From NCBI GenBank assembly GCA_001692895.1, contig KV748235.1:992001-1056000 (forward strand): a stretch of 64,000 bases of DNA. The letters run 5' to 3'. Position numbers and translations under genes: made by a program. The notes beneath the pieces were generated by a model. The model was not told where the DNA came from. It made no database searches and was given only the letters and a program-made list of their open reading frames with translations. Source of the DNA: Cenococcum geophilum 1.58. Its lineage: Eukaryota > Ascomycota > Dothideomycetes > Gloniales > Gloniaceae. How positions within the stretch are numbered: the stretch's first letter is position 1; each line of letters begins with the position of its first letter. Shown here one piece after another: positions 21,461 to 32,999 of the stretch.

Positions 21461-22445
21461 TTACGCCTTGCTAGCTATACCTATAAAAAGATTGCATAGC
21501 TCCTAGATATTATATAGCGTTAAGCTTAATATACCGTCCTTACAGAACGCGTTACTCCTAAAAGGCGTTTTAGTTGTTCTTTGTCTCTTATAAATAAATA
21601 AGTTTAAAACCTTATCCTCTATATCTATTCCTTACGTACTAGTCAGCTTATATCTTATAATTAGCTAGCGTATAGCCTATTTTTATACTAGTAAGTCTCT
21701 AAATATGCTATTTAAAACGCCTTTTAGAAAGCCGGCTTTAAACGATATATTATACACGCCAAACCTCCCCTTTTATAAGCTAATAAGGAGAAATGCCTTT
21801 AATAGGCCCTAGAGCATGTTAACTAGACTAAGGAGTAATAGTGTTTAATACTGTAAATAGATGAGACCTAGGTAATAGGTAGAAGATATATAAGATAATA
21901 GGTTATAAGATATCTAGGAGAGGAGCTTAACGGGACGTATATAGTAGATAAGATTTATAAATAACAAGGCTGGATATTCTAAAGCTGTTTTAATAGCTCT
22001 ATAAAAGGTCCTTATCTCTTTTAGGAGAAGGAATAGGGTATAATTAACTAGAAGACGTATTATAAATAAATCGTGCCCCTAATTAACGGCTGGATTCGAA
22101 TAAATTCTTAACTATAGCTTATATAAGATAGAGCTCTAAGCCACGCAGCTGGTAATATAGCAGCTAAGCTTCTTACATAAGAAATAGTTTAAATCTTCTA
22201 GCTAGCATACTTACCGGATTTAAATCTAATTAAGACCATTTGGAACTAGATAAAGGACTATATTATTAATAAGTATGGAGACGTTTAGCTCTTATATAAC
22301 TAGCTTTAAGTAGCAGTTAAGGAGGTATAGGAATCTATCACGGAATACTAGCTAAAAGAGCTTACCTAGAGTATAAAGGAACGTTATAAGGATGTTATTA
22401 AGGCGAATAGAGGCCATACAAAATGGTAGCATGTAATTTATATTT
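21390..22445 (+). pseudogene. Tc1/mariner transposase (DD34E type), decayed
   Basis: The N-terminal helix-turn-helix reading ELEQRLQVQTLRLASYTYKK (about 21,430) is followed by ERVTPKRRFSCSLSL and AIQNAFQKAGFKRYIIHAKP. The catalytic region has ILQIDET (first Asp 21,860-21,862), then QDRALSHAAGNIAAKL (second Asp 22,127-22,129), then LPDLNLIKTIWNQIKDYI. The third catalytic Glu position is AAG (22,232-22,234): Lys by a G-to-A change, with 34 residues after the second Asp. The C-terminus VIKANRGHTKWQ matches the family. No TIRs were identified. Its 5' side abuts or overlaps the truncated gag, so the left terminus is probably lost. Confidence 0.85.
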
Positions 22446-23540
22446 AAAACCAGCTTATAAAATTACCCCTATAAGCTAAGAACGCCACTATACTAACGAA
22501 ACTTATGCCGGATACCGTAGTATATACCTATAATGGCTCTCTTCTTAAAAATACCATTAAATTAATCCGTAGAACCAGCTCTATAATTAATTAACTTTTG
22601 GGCCTTATATATACACCCATTACGACATTCGTTGCGATGTTTAGTATAATGTCCGTTATAATATCTGTTACGGCGTCGCGTTGTTTAAATTTATATAGGG
22701 ATATATATAATCTTTAATAAATTTAATAAAGCCACCTATATAAGGTCCGGGGCTGTATATAGGCTTAAAATAATCGCATAAGCTAGGTCTATAAACGATT
22801 CGTTTTTGGTTCTTATATATATACTTATTGCAATATTATAGGTAGTATTGCAATCCTTAATAACGACTTTTTTTTTTGCCGAAAACAAGTACGGCTCTAG
22901 GGGGTTATTAGCTAATTTAGACCTAATATCTATAAAATATCAGGTCGTTTCTCCAATTAATAAACTTCTAGTAGTATTTTAAGCCGTTATAGTTAAGCAA
23001 TTTAACCGCGAGTATAGGGAAATTAGTAGAAAATATTGGAAAACGTAATAAACCTTAAAAATGTCCCTTAGATCACATTTTCGATTTTATATAAAGCGGA
23101 TATAAAATTATTCCGAATATGTAGTTTAAGCTTACTAAGGTAACTTAGACGTGATTATGCAATTTGGAAGACGGCGTAGGTTATTCTAATGCTAGCTTAA
23201 AAATATTACGGATATCTAATTTATTAATTTATATAACGCGTTGTTATTACCACACGTAGCCACTTTTTTTTTAAGACTTAGGGCTTCTAAATGGTATAAA
23301 AATTATTATATAGCTATTGCTTAGTTCTAATATTAATTTCGTCAAAGTTAAAAAACGCGTTATTAAAAGCCTAAGCACATATTATATCTTATTAAATAGT
23401 CTACTAATATAGATAAAACTATACAGATATATAGATATCTACTACTCAAAGCTATTGCAATACTTAGTAGGCGCTATAGTTGGGTCCTTTCTTGGAAATA
23501 TCCTCCCTTAGCCTAGAGTGCCTCTACTACTACTAGGGTA
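22446..23540. other. Unassigned AT-rich sequence downstream of Tc1
   Basis: No frame could be tied to a family. TTGGGCCTTATATATACACC near 22,605 is loosely repeated as TTGGTTCTTATATATATACT near 22,817, possibly remnants of a repeat end. Nothing else is supportable. Confidence 0.4.
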
Positions 23541-23710
23541 AGCTTTGAGCAGAGCCTTGTGCAAAGCCTTAGTAGAGCTTTGTGTAGAGCTTCGTGTAAA
23601 GCTTCGTGCAGAGCTTTGTGCAGAGCTTTGTGTAGAGCTTCGTGTAGAGCTTTATATAGAGCTTCGTACAGAGCCTCGTGCAGAGCCTCGTGCAGAGCCT
23701 CATATAGAGG
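23541..23710 (+). repeat. 12-bp minisatellite, array 1
   Basis: About 14 copies of a 12-bp unit close to AGAGCTTCGTGC. It is the same unit (opposite strand) as the arrays at 40,953-41,700 and 50,905-51,389. Because 12 bp is four codons, all frames stay open and give repetitive pseudo-ORFs. Confidence 0.9.
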
Positions 23711-23907
23711 TAGAATTGTGGCCTCTACCGCGACAACTTTCTCTCAACGTCGCGCGGGTATAGAGTAGGCTTTTCTCTATAATTTGGTGTACCTTTAAAG
23801 TTAATAGGTATTATAAGAAGGTAGATTAATTTCGTTAAAGTTAATAAAGTTTTCTTATATAAATAGTGTTTAGGTTTTCTATAAAGCTCGCCTAAGTCTC
23901 TTAAACC

Positions 23908-24143
23908 TTATCTCGGTCCTAAACAATTAACTAATTATAAGCTGCTTATATAACAGATTAATTATCTTATGTTATTATCGTCTAGTATTATCTCGGTCCT
24001 AGACGATTAGCTAATTATAAGCTGCTTATATAACAGATTAATTATCTTATATTGTTATCGTCTGGTATTATCTTGGTCCCAAACGATTAACCAATTATAA
24101 GCTGCTTATATAACAGATTAATTATCTTATATTATTGTCGTCT
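23908..24143 (+). repeat. Three tandem copies of a roughly 85-bp repeat
   Basis: The unit starts TATCTCGGTCCTAAACAATT and ends near TTATCGTCTAGTATTA. Copies begin at about 23,912, 23,992 and 24,070, the last running into GTCTGGTACACGG at the start of the helicase module. A single copy lies at the same position before the second helicase (51,950-52,029). Confidence 0.85.
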
Positions 24144-27100
24144 GGTACACGGTTTGGAAATTTGTTAGTCCCTTACGCCGATTTATATATGATTTTTATA
24201 CAAACTTACGCGCTATACTATTTTTTTAGCTACTAATTAATAATAAACTAATATCTTTATAAATAATTAGTAAATGTTACGTTCTAGAACTTTATAGGGC
24301 GATTCTAACGCTGCTAAAATTATTGCAAACGGCCTGGTGGTTACCGCTATATTTCACCTTAAATATTACTATTAAAATAGTAAATATTCAGCTAGAGCCA
24401 TCAACCATTACTAATCCTTAATGTTTAACCTCCTATATTAATATTTATAGTAGATAAACACCTAAATAGCTAATATATTGTATCTAGATTAATTCTGTGC
24501 CTTATTATCTGCTTTATTACTTCTCCGCTACCTATACAACCCAAATATTAACCTGCGAACCCTATATCGACTCTATGTTTACTAATAAGCTATATAGCGC
24601 CGTTTAGTATAAAGAAACGATTAAAGGCCTTAATAAGGAGGCTAAGAGCTGGATATACGCCCAATATAGTATATAACTATCCTCGTACTACTAGCGAGGT
24701 AGTAAATAATACTATTAGTGTAGTAAACGTCTTTAAAAAGTAACGCTCTAATAATAAGGCGTTTTAGTCACCAGTAGTAGATAATAAAGCCCCTTAGTTA
24801 CTACGGATAGATCTATAAACATCTTAACTCTCTACTAGCTTAGCTAGCTAGGATATACCTTAACTCTCTACTAGCTTGGCTAGTTAGGATATACTAAAGA
24901 TGCGCGTAGCTAGAGCTTAGAGAAAAATCTAAGACAAGAAGAAGCCTAATATAATAACTTAAGCACGAGATAACGCAATTTAAGGTACTATATTACTGCT
25001 ATATAGCGACGAATTCTATATAAAAAATAAGTAGGTAACCTATATTTGGAGGCTAATCTATAATTATATTAACGTTATCCTTATTACATAAACCGGCTTT
25101 AGTAAAAGCCTTATTATATAAGTAATTTTAATCCTTTATAAAAATACTATATCGCTAGTATTTCTTCCTCTAAACGAGATTACAAAAGAGTAAGTTTAAA
25201 AGGTCAATTAAATTAGTGGTAATGCGCTGCTCCTTAACGCTAACGTTAAGGATATAGATAAAGCGCTTAAGAATATAAGATCTGGCCTATATACCCATAT
25301 CTTTATTAGTCCTAAGCTTACCAGTATACTATCTTTCCAAGATCTACTTAAAGACCCTAAGTTTAAGAAGTAATTAGCCTTAGTCGTTATTAATAAAGCT
25401 TATCTTATTATATAATAGGGCAAGAAGTTTTGCCCTAAGTATGCGTAGCTACGCTATATACGCAATCTAATTAGAAGCTTAGTTCTGTGGTTTGCCTATT
25501 TTATAACTTTTAATCTGGAAACGTTAGAAACGGTAAAGAAGTCCTTAGGCTTTAATAATACTAATATATACCTTAAGCAGACTTCTATTTCCTATAGAGA
25601 GCTTATCTTTTATCTTAGCTAAATACTAAAGAATATAATTACTAAATATACCTCGCTCTGCTTTCTTTTTAATAAGGCTATTAATCCTTTAACTATTAAA
25701 ATATATATTAATCCTACCGTCTTTTAGGGAGGGAGCCGCTTAGCTACTCCGTATAAAATTCTAAAGACTATTATATTCTTTAACACTAGAGCCTAAGCTA
25801 TAGAGGCGTATAGAAGTATATCTAAGTACCTATAGTAGCTATATCTAGCTTAATATACTAAGAATATTACCCGCTTAATTATAGCCGTATTCTATCAAAC
25901 AACCTTATTATTTAGTAAGAAGTTAATTCTAGATAAGTTTAGGAAACTAGTAGAATCTTCTAAAATTTAAATTATTTTTGCTATAGAGGCTATTAGGCTT
26001 AGTATTAATCTTCTAGATATCTGTAGAGTGGTTATATATATAATACTAGCGCCTAAATAATATTTTTCTTCTCTTCTATAGCGTGGTGGTTAAGCTAGTC
26101 GCGATAGTAAAAGGGCTAAAGTAATCTTTCTATTTAAACACTGGTGCTTTAGCAAACGAGACCTACTCCCATAGCTAAAGCCGAAGGTAGTATACTATTT
26201 AAATACTCGCTAACAGCAATAGTCCTATATACTATTATCCCACCCTTTTTCTACCTCTTAACTATTACCATTACGCGGATTCTGATTACTATTAGTTAAT
26301 TCTATAAACTCGGACAACTTATTAGCTAGTAATACTATCTAGTTAAAGCGGGGAAGTAAAAAGGAAGATAAGTAGAAGCGTATAGAGATAAGAGATAAGT
26401 TTTTCTAGCTATATAACAATTATAAGTGTATTAAGGAAATACTATATAAGTATTTCGCCGAGCCTAACGCTTTAATTGCTGTAAATACCGATAAAGACTC
26501 CTACTATAGTTACTATAATGACTCCCTTTAGTTAAGAACGCCTAAACGTAAAATATATAATAAGAAGGGGGCAAATCTAGATGCTAAAAAGAATTATATC
26601 CTTAAGAGACTTTAGACGTAGGCTTAGATATTAGTAGTACCTATAGCTATTAGTAGATCTGCTCTATTTCTAATATATTATACTATTACCGTTCTATATA
26701 CTATGCTATATTAAATAGTATATTAATTCTACCTAATTACTATGCGTAAATACCTTAATAACTATATAAACGAATAGGAGTACGCAGATCTACTATCTAA
26801 AAGTTTATAGCAGGAGCTATGTACAGCCGGTCTTAAATATAATTATATACTATACCCTTCTTTATAGGGTATAGATGCGATATTTAGGATTTCTAGTATT
26901 AATCCAACGCCGAGCCAGAGTTAAACTTCATTAATTAACTCCCTGTTTAATGCTGCTATATCTACTACTACCACTAGTTAAGCTATATTAGTTGCTACCG
27001 TATCCACTATATAACCGCAACTCTCTTTAAGCCTACCCCCGCGCTAACCTCCTTTGCGTAATACTTAGGTGCTATTACCTATAAGATATAGCCTATTAAG

Positions 27101-27335
27101 CTTGCGAAGCCTAAATATATAATATATTTAGAACATACCGGATATAAAGAAGAAAAAAAGGCTTTAGTTATTATCGCGGTTATAAAGGGAAGGTAAGCTA
27201 TTACTATTCTAATAATATTTTTGCACCCTATATGTGTTCTACTAAGCCCTATTACTAATAAGCTATTTAATATATATATAGTAGTATATAGGGAGCTTTA
27301 GCTTTATAGCCGGATTAATATTACTACCGTTATAG
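24144..27335 (+). pseudogene. RecQ-like SF2 helicase, copy 1 (telomere-linked type)
   Basis: A 5' region (24,144-24,920) precedes the helicase frame, which reads LLLYSDEFYIKNKQVTYIWR near 25,000. The Walker A segment is TQTGFSKSL (25,086-25,112), where AGT replaces the GGT kept in copy 2. Motif II reads INKAYL at about 25,390: each change from the DEAH pattern (Asp-Asn, Glu-Lys, His-Tyr) is one RIP transition. Later motifs are FFNTRAQAIEAYRSISKYL (about 25,775), IFAIEAIRLSINLLDICRVV (about 25,975) and LLQRGGQASRDSKRAK (about 26,075), as in RecQ helicases. A long C-terminal extension continues to about 27,330. In Pezizomycotina such genes are often subtelomeric (TLH type). It faces the convergent ORF-B. 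Confidence 0.85.
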
Positions 27336-27639
27336 GCAGTATAAAAGGGCAAAGCCTAATACTAAAAGGTAATACTTAATTAAGTATTATAAATAAAAAA
27401 ATGGAATGACTTAAGTTATACTAGAGAAGTCGTTAATTAATAAAGGGTAGAGGAGAAATTATATTAAGTTAAGGTAAGATAAGGTTAAAACCTAAGCTCC
27501 TTCTATAATATATAACCCTAAGCCTTATATATATAATAAGAAAACGAACCAAAATAACTAAGGGGTATTTAACACCACTATATTACCTCCCCTACCTAAA
27601 AGATTATCCCCTAACGTTTCCTTATATCTCCCTTAGTAG
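27336..27639 (-). repeat. Terminal region of the ORF-B unit (possible LTR)
   Basis: The boundary string GAAGGGYAAAGCC(TAAYACTAAAA) starts each ORF-B unit (about 27,344, 32,764, 55,232, 60,649) after different left flanks, so it marks a true element end. On - the region has a TATA-like TTATATATATAAGG string and ends near CCCTTCYACA, as an LTR would. I could not prove a matching LTR on the other side of a unit. Confidence 0.4.
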
Positions 27640-30600
27640 GTAATAAATGCCCTAAAAAAGAAGACACCCTAACGCCTAACGCTCCTCTAACTTCTCTAAA
27701 GCTACCTATACTCCCTCCTTAATTATCGCCTCCGCTTCTTCCGTATTATTCCTATCCGCAATACCTTCTACTTTAAGTTCTATACTTATATCCTTTTATA
27801 TATTAACAGTATTAGCCTAGAGGCTTAAAGATACTTTTTCCTAAGCAGTAGCCGTTTCTACTTAAATTATCTTCTATACAGGAGATTATAGAACGCTAGA
27901 ATTAATTGCCTACTCTCCTAAAGCAGCACCCCTTTCCGAAATTAGTAAAGGCGTTAGGCGGTGTAATACTGCTAGTTTATTGGTGTCTTCTAAGGTACTA
28001 ATAACCGTTAATAATTGTTTAGGGGCAGTATCCCAGAGGCTATCTCCCTTAGGCTTACTCAGATTCTTTAGTTTACGGTTAATCTCTATAGGCACTACTT
28101 TATTATTAAAGATATTAGGACTAAGGTTTAGAGTAGTAGTCCTAGCGCCTTAAGGTGTAATAGCCCTATCCTTACCTTTAGTATAGCCTTTAGAACCATA
28201 CTTAGTTAATAGGGGAGTGCTAGAAGTTATACCCTCGTTTTCTAGATCTAAACTTAGGTCTTTAGGGTATTCTAAGTTATCTACGGGACGCCTATAGCCT
28301 TGTTTTTTTACTAAAAAGTAAGACCTCGCCCTAAATACCTCTTATTTAAATTCCTTAAGCTCTTTAAAACTGTTATAAACAGCCTTAGTAACACGCGCCC
28401 TATATCTTTCCTAAAATACTTTATATTTATTATTTAAGGTAAGATCTAGGATTACCCACTGTTCTGCCCTTACTTAAGGATTATTCTATAAAAGTCTTCC
28501 AACCAAAGCATTTAAAAGGGCACTCTTTGCCTATAGTTATATATAGGCCGGGAATTTATATAGAGGAATACTAGTAATAGGTTCGCTAGTAGGAGTTAAT
28601 GCTAGGGGAAGACCAGTTAGATTTATCCATGTAACCTCCTATTAGCTCTTAAGCCTAGGGATTTCTAATTTCCTAGTATTTAGCAGAATTGTAATTAAGT
28701 TTAGAGTAACAATTAAGCGGCTTAATATTGCTTAAAATGCTCCTTATATAACAGTAGCTTTCGTAAACCGTACTTCTCCAGTTTTTAATATAATGGGTAT
28801 CTAGTTAAGCTTAAATTTCTTAGCATTAGCCTTAGTCTAGGCCGTCTCTATATTCTTAATACGCCCCCTACTATTAAGTTCTCCGCGCTCTTAAAGCAAA
28901 TCTACCTATTCTAGTATATACCAATATATTTTAGGTAAGAGTTTTATATAAAACTAACTCCCCTTCTTAATTAAGGAAATATAAGAATAAAGCTAGCTAT
29001 CTTTAGAATTTGGCCCTCCTTCGCGTACCTAGAGAAGATTAATTTCCAAGTTCTATTTTTTAGGAAGATGGCTATTAAGAAACTGGAGCGCGTAGCTTAA
29101 ATATGCAATAAAACGAGTAGTATTATTAGTGCGTAAAGCCATAGTGTGTCTATAGTGCTTTAGATCTATATAAACCACCTATTATAGTAAGGAATGACAT
29201 ATAGTCTAGAGGATACTATCTTTCTCTTCCCTAGCAGTCTTTTGTAAATAGTACGCGTATATATTAAACTCTTCCTTAAAAATGCCTAGAATTTTAACGT
29301 CTTCCTACTATTTAAATAAATCGGTATAGTAGATTCCGAGTAGGTCCTATTTAAGTTCCCCTTTTAAGCCCAATATAAGCTTTTTTAATCCTACGCGGTT
29401 AACTAGATAATTACTAGGCTATATAGTAGAATATACGTAAATTCCAAGGTTATCGTTTACATGCTCTAGGCGACTATTCTTTTTAAACTAGAAATAGGAG
29501 CTTTTAGCTATTTAGAGAATATTAACAGTATTATAGTTCTTAAAGACTAAGCAGATTTATAAATATAAATTAGTAGAAGAAACGCTAGCATCTAATCCTA
29601 ATAACCCTGCCATTTTCTAAAGATGTATCCGGTATAACGCGTAGACTTCTATTCCATTTCCCTACCAGGCCGTAATAAATTAGTGTAAGATAGAAAAGAT
29701 ACCGTTTTTTAGCTCTTTCTTAAAATTAAGGGCTTTAATTAATTTAGCTAGCGTTTTAGAATAACATAAGCATTTTATTTTCCGCTTTGGCTATACTTTC
29801 CTAATAATTACCTCTCCTTTAACAATTATTGCTGCTTTTCCCTTCTGCCTGTTAGCTCTATTAGAAGCTAGAGGTTCTATAGGTCCTATCTTTAGCTTTT
29901 TTCTTAGGGATTTCTTAGAAGCTTTCCTAGCCCTATATTTCTATAGGGAGCTAGCAATAAAGTTATCCTCTAAAGACGTAGATTTATTAGATTTGGAGTC
30001 TTCTCCTTATACTTTAGGTACCTTGCCTCTAAATAGAAATAAGCTATATAGCATTCTTACGTTTAAGCCTTTAACCTCCTTAAAAGGTAATAGTAGAGGC
30101 GCTGGAGTAACTGGCTCTGGTGTAGATTTCTCTTTAGTTTTAATAGTTAAGGCTAGCACTAAAAGCTTATAGCCCTAGCTTAGATAATAAATAAGCTTTT
30201 ATTTCTTAATTAACTCCTTATTAACTACTGATCTAAATTTATAGGCAGTGAGAAAGTCTAAGGGTATTAGGTATAGGGTTTTTAAGATCTTAGCCTTTAA
30301 GAGTTCTAGGCGGCTTAGTATCGCATTATTAATTATTTCTAACATATCTTTTCTAGAGATCTAACTTCTTTTTACCTAATTAATGAAGATATGGATGCTT
30401 TTTAGTGTATAATATATATAGAAGAGCTTACAGGGACCTTCTAAAAGTTCCTCTCCCTATTCCTTCTTAATTGTATTTTACACCGCCTTAATCTTATTAA
30501 TTTTATAGGTAATCTTAGAGAGCTTTCTAATGTCTATAAAGGCGTTTTCCTAATCTTTATTTTCTAAATTTCCCTTAAGCTTATTATCCTTCTCGATCTT

Positions 30601-30858
30601 AACCATCGCATTTTTTATAGCCTTAATTATATTATGCTCCTAGTTTATAATAGCCTGTATTAAACTATAATAGATATTTACGTGCTAATTAACTGGGTGG
30701 CTTTAGGCGGCCCTAAGAATGACCTCTATTATCTGCGCCTTTCCTTAGTATATAAGGGCCATTAACCGGATAGTAGGAGGTAGAGGTATAGGAGGTAGAG
30801 GTATAAAAGGCAGAGGTGGCGGCTTTCCTTTTAAGCGGAGTTCTATGGTTCTAGACAT
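27640..30858 (-). pseudogene. ORF-B copy 1: large unrecognised ORF (about 1,070 codons)
   Basis: From ATG 30,858 (MSRTIELRLKGKPPPLP) one frame continues to about 27,640 with only TAA/TAG interruptions. The short open stretch at 28,095-27,910 is in the same register, so about 2.8 kb carries no net frameshift. Features: a Pro-rich N-terminus; charged helical stretches (IRKLSKITYKINKIKAVQ); a Lys/Arg-rich region (KKSLRKKLKIGPIEPLAS, RKVQPKRKIKCLCYSK); a conserved middle (LYRIHLQKMAGLLGLDASVS; SSYFQFKKNSRLEHVNDNLG); and GHLPKKRNLEINLL-like text in other copies. I recognise no family. It lies 3' of a gypsy pol fragment in the same orientation, so it could be an accessory ORF of an LTR element, or an independent gene convergent with the helicase. 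Confidence 0.6.
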
Positions 30859-31980
30859 TTTTATAGTAATATTTTGTATATATAACGGGCGTATAGGTAG
30901 TATTTTAAGATAAGAGTTATAATAGTGTCTTTTTAATATAAGAGAAAAGTAAATAGGCGCGTATAACTAAATAAGATAAGATAATAAGAAATTAAAATAA
31001 AGGCCTTGTGGTATTTTCTAGAAAAAGGTGAATTAAAAAGAACCGTTACGTAAATTGTTAATATATTAAGGAACTTTAACCGGTGGTTAAAGTTATCTAA
31101 TTAGTTAGATTTTCCTTGCTAAGACTTTTCTATAATAATAATATTAGTTAGTACTAAAAATTAACTTTAACCTTTAATATGCTTAACTAAGGTTTCTTAA
31201 AGTAAGTAGCTCTTCTCTTAACTTAAAAGGAAATAAAAATGCTAAATTAAAAATTATAGAGCGTGAAAATATAAAATACTTATAAGAGATAGTTACTGGT
31301 AATAAGGATAAAAGGAAGAAGACTACGTATAAAGTTATTCTTTATAAAAGCAGTTATTAAGACTAAGGATTTAGAACTAGCTTTAAAGAAGTAAACTCTT
31401 TTCCTAATTACTTATAGTAGTAAGGTAGGAGTGTAGTAGAAGACTCTTAGTCTTTAAAAGTACTAGCTATTATAGTGCCGAGTATTCCTTAGATAAGCCT
31501 TACTTATAGTTACTTTACGCGTTTATTATAGAGATAAAGAGAAGATAGAGAAAGAGTTGCTGCTTATAGTAATAGGTGTCCTAAGTAACGGCTTACCTAT
31601 AGAAAGATCTTTATAAAAGACCGTCTCTTAATAGAGCTATAATTTTTAAAACGTAATAAGATTATAATATAATTAGAAGGGAGGAACGTATATAAAGGAT
31701 AGGTAGAATTAACTGTAACTATAATATAATCTTAGTTAATTACCGTTTATAAAGGCTTTCTCTCTCGCTTCTTTCCTTCTACTTTTTTTCCTTAGAAGGG
31801 TTTAATTAAGCTTAGCTTATATAATCCTTATACTAATAAAGCAGTATAGCGCTATACTGGTGTAGCAGAAAACTGGCTATTTGTCTTTTAGGAAGCTTAA
31901 AGGAACTCTTTTAATAAGTAGTAGCGATTAAGTTGCTTAAATGAGAGGGTAGGAGGACTTTTATAGACGAGAACTCGGCT
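30859..31980. other. Spacer between ORF-B and gypsy pol fragment
   Basis: Contains the palindromic motif at 31,072-31,094 and AT-rich sequence conserved at the equivalent place in the other units (36,245-37,080, 58,744-59,870). No frame was assigned. Confidence 0.45.
31072..31094. repeat. Palindromic motif (ORF-B unit 1)
   Basis: AACTTTAACC-3 bp-GGTTAAAGTT, as at the copia pol end (18,397-18,419). The flank AAGGAACT...TCTAATTAGTTAGATT is also shared. Confidence 0.6.
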
Positions 31981-31984
31981 AATT

Positions 31985-32480
31985 CTTCCTAAAGATTACC
32001 TTTTCTCTGCCTACGCTACGGCCTCCTCCTTAGGTGCCTCCTTTTCTGTAGGGACCTCTTCTATATTACGTTGCTTTTATTTATACGGCCTTCTAGTCTA
32101 ACTTCCTTAAGATCTTATATAAGGAACCGTTTTAACCTATTCCCATATAGATTACCTCTTATTTTAGTACTATTAAGTTTATAAAACCCTTTTTCTAATA
32201 CTATTTTAATCCGGAAGGGACCCTGCTATTTTAGCTATAGCTTTTACCACCGCGATATATCTTTTGCCTTCTTTATATTTTATACTAGTATAAGCCCCCT
32301 AGACTTAAGCTTACCCTTATAGGTATTCTCTATTAGCTAGATAATAGCGGCGCATCCTCTCCTAAGCTTCTTCGTTATTTATCTCTTATTACTTAAACTG
32401 TTTTATTCTTAGAATAATTAACTCTTCTATTATCTTCACCTTATTTTATAGGAGTGTCTACTATATAGAAAGGCAGAGCT
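31985..32480 (-). pseudogene. Ty3/gypsy pol 3' fragment, copy 1
   Basis: Minus reading: ELIILRIKQFKQQEINNEEA near 32,430, then KLKSRGLILVQNIKKAKDIS (about 32,315), KLQLKQQGPFRIKIVLEKGF, YGNRLKRFLIQDLKEVRLEG (about 32,120). This is the usual gypsy pol tail downstream of integrase (linker, then RLK-F motif). RT, RNase H and the integrase core are missing. It lies upstream of ORF-B 1 on the same strand. Confidence 0.7.
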
Positions 32481-32760
32481 ATCTATTAAGGCCTATTTTT
32501 AAAGGGTAGCCGTTTAAGTTGGATATAAGGCTTCCTTTATAGAGGTAGTAGAGGAAGCGGTAGAAGCTGTAGTAGAAGCTAAGGAAGAGGAGTAGATTTA
32601 AGAATCTTATTAAGAATATTATTAAAGTTAAACTAAGTATCTAATATTTTGATAAGCTTATAGGCAAAGCTATAGGTTAATTAAATCTAGCTGCTTTTTA
32701 AAAGGGAAGGTAATATATAGACACTAATCTAATTATAGTAGTGAATAATAGAGAGCTAGT
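32481..32760. other. Spacer left of the second ORF-B unit
   Basis: Mostly AT-rich with a GAAG-rich stretch near 32,540-32,595 (RC codes acid/Ser runs). It ends at AGAGAGCTAG, directly before the ORF-B unit boundary. No gene assigned. Confidence 0.4.
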
Positions 32761-32999
32761 GTGGAAGGGTAAAGCCTAATACTAAAAAATAATACTTAAT
32801 TAAGTATTATAAGGGAAATAGGACTAAATAAGTTATGCTAGAAAGGTAAAAGAATAACTAGAGGGTAAGTTGGATTTTTTTTAGGATAAGGTTAAAGCCT
32901 AGGTTGCTTCTATAATATATATAACCCTAAGCCCCCTATATATAATAAGAAATAAACTAAAATAACTAAAGAGCGTTCCATACTACTATATTACTACCC

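Noticed and set aside
23545-23768. Two overlapping repetitive ORFs
   Set aside because: Same minisatellite effect in array 1.
27910-28095. 61-codon minus ORF as a small gene
   Set aside because: It is an uninterrupted piece of ORF-B copy 1, in the same register as its start codon.
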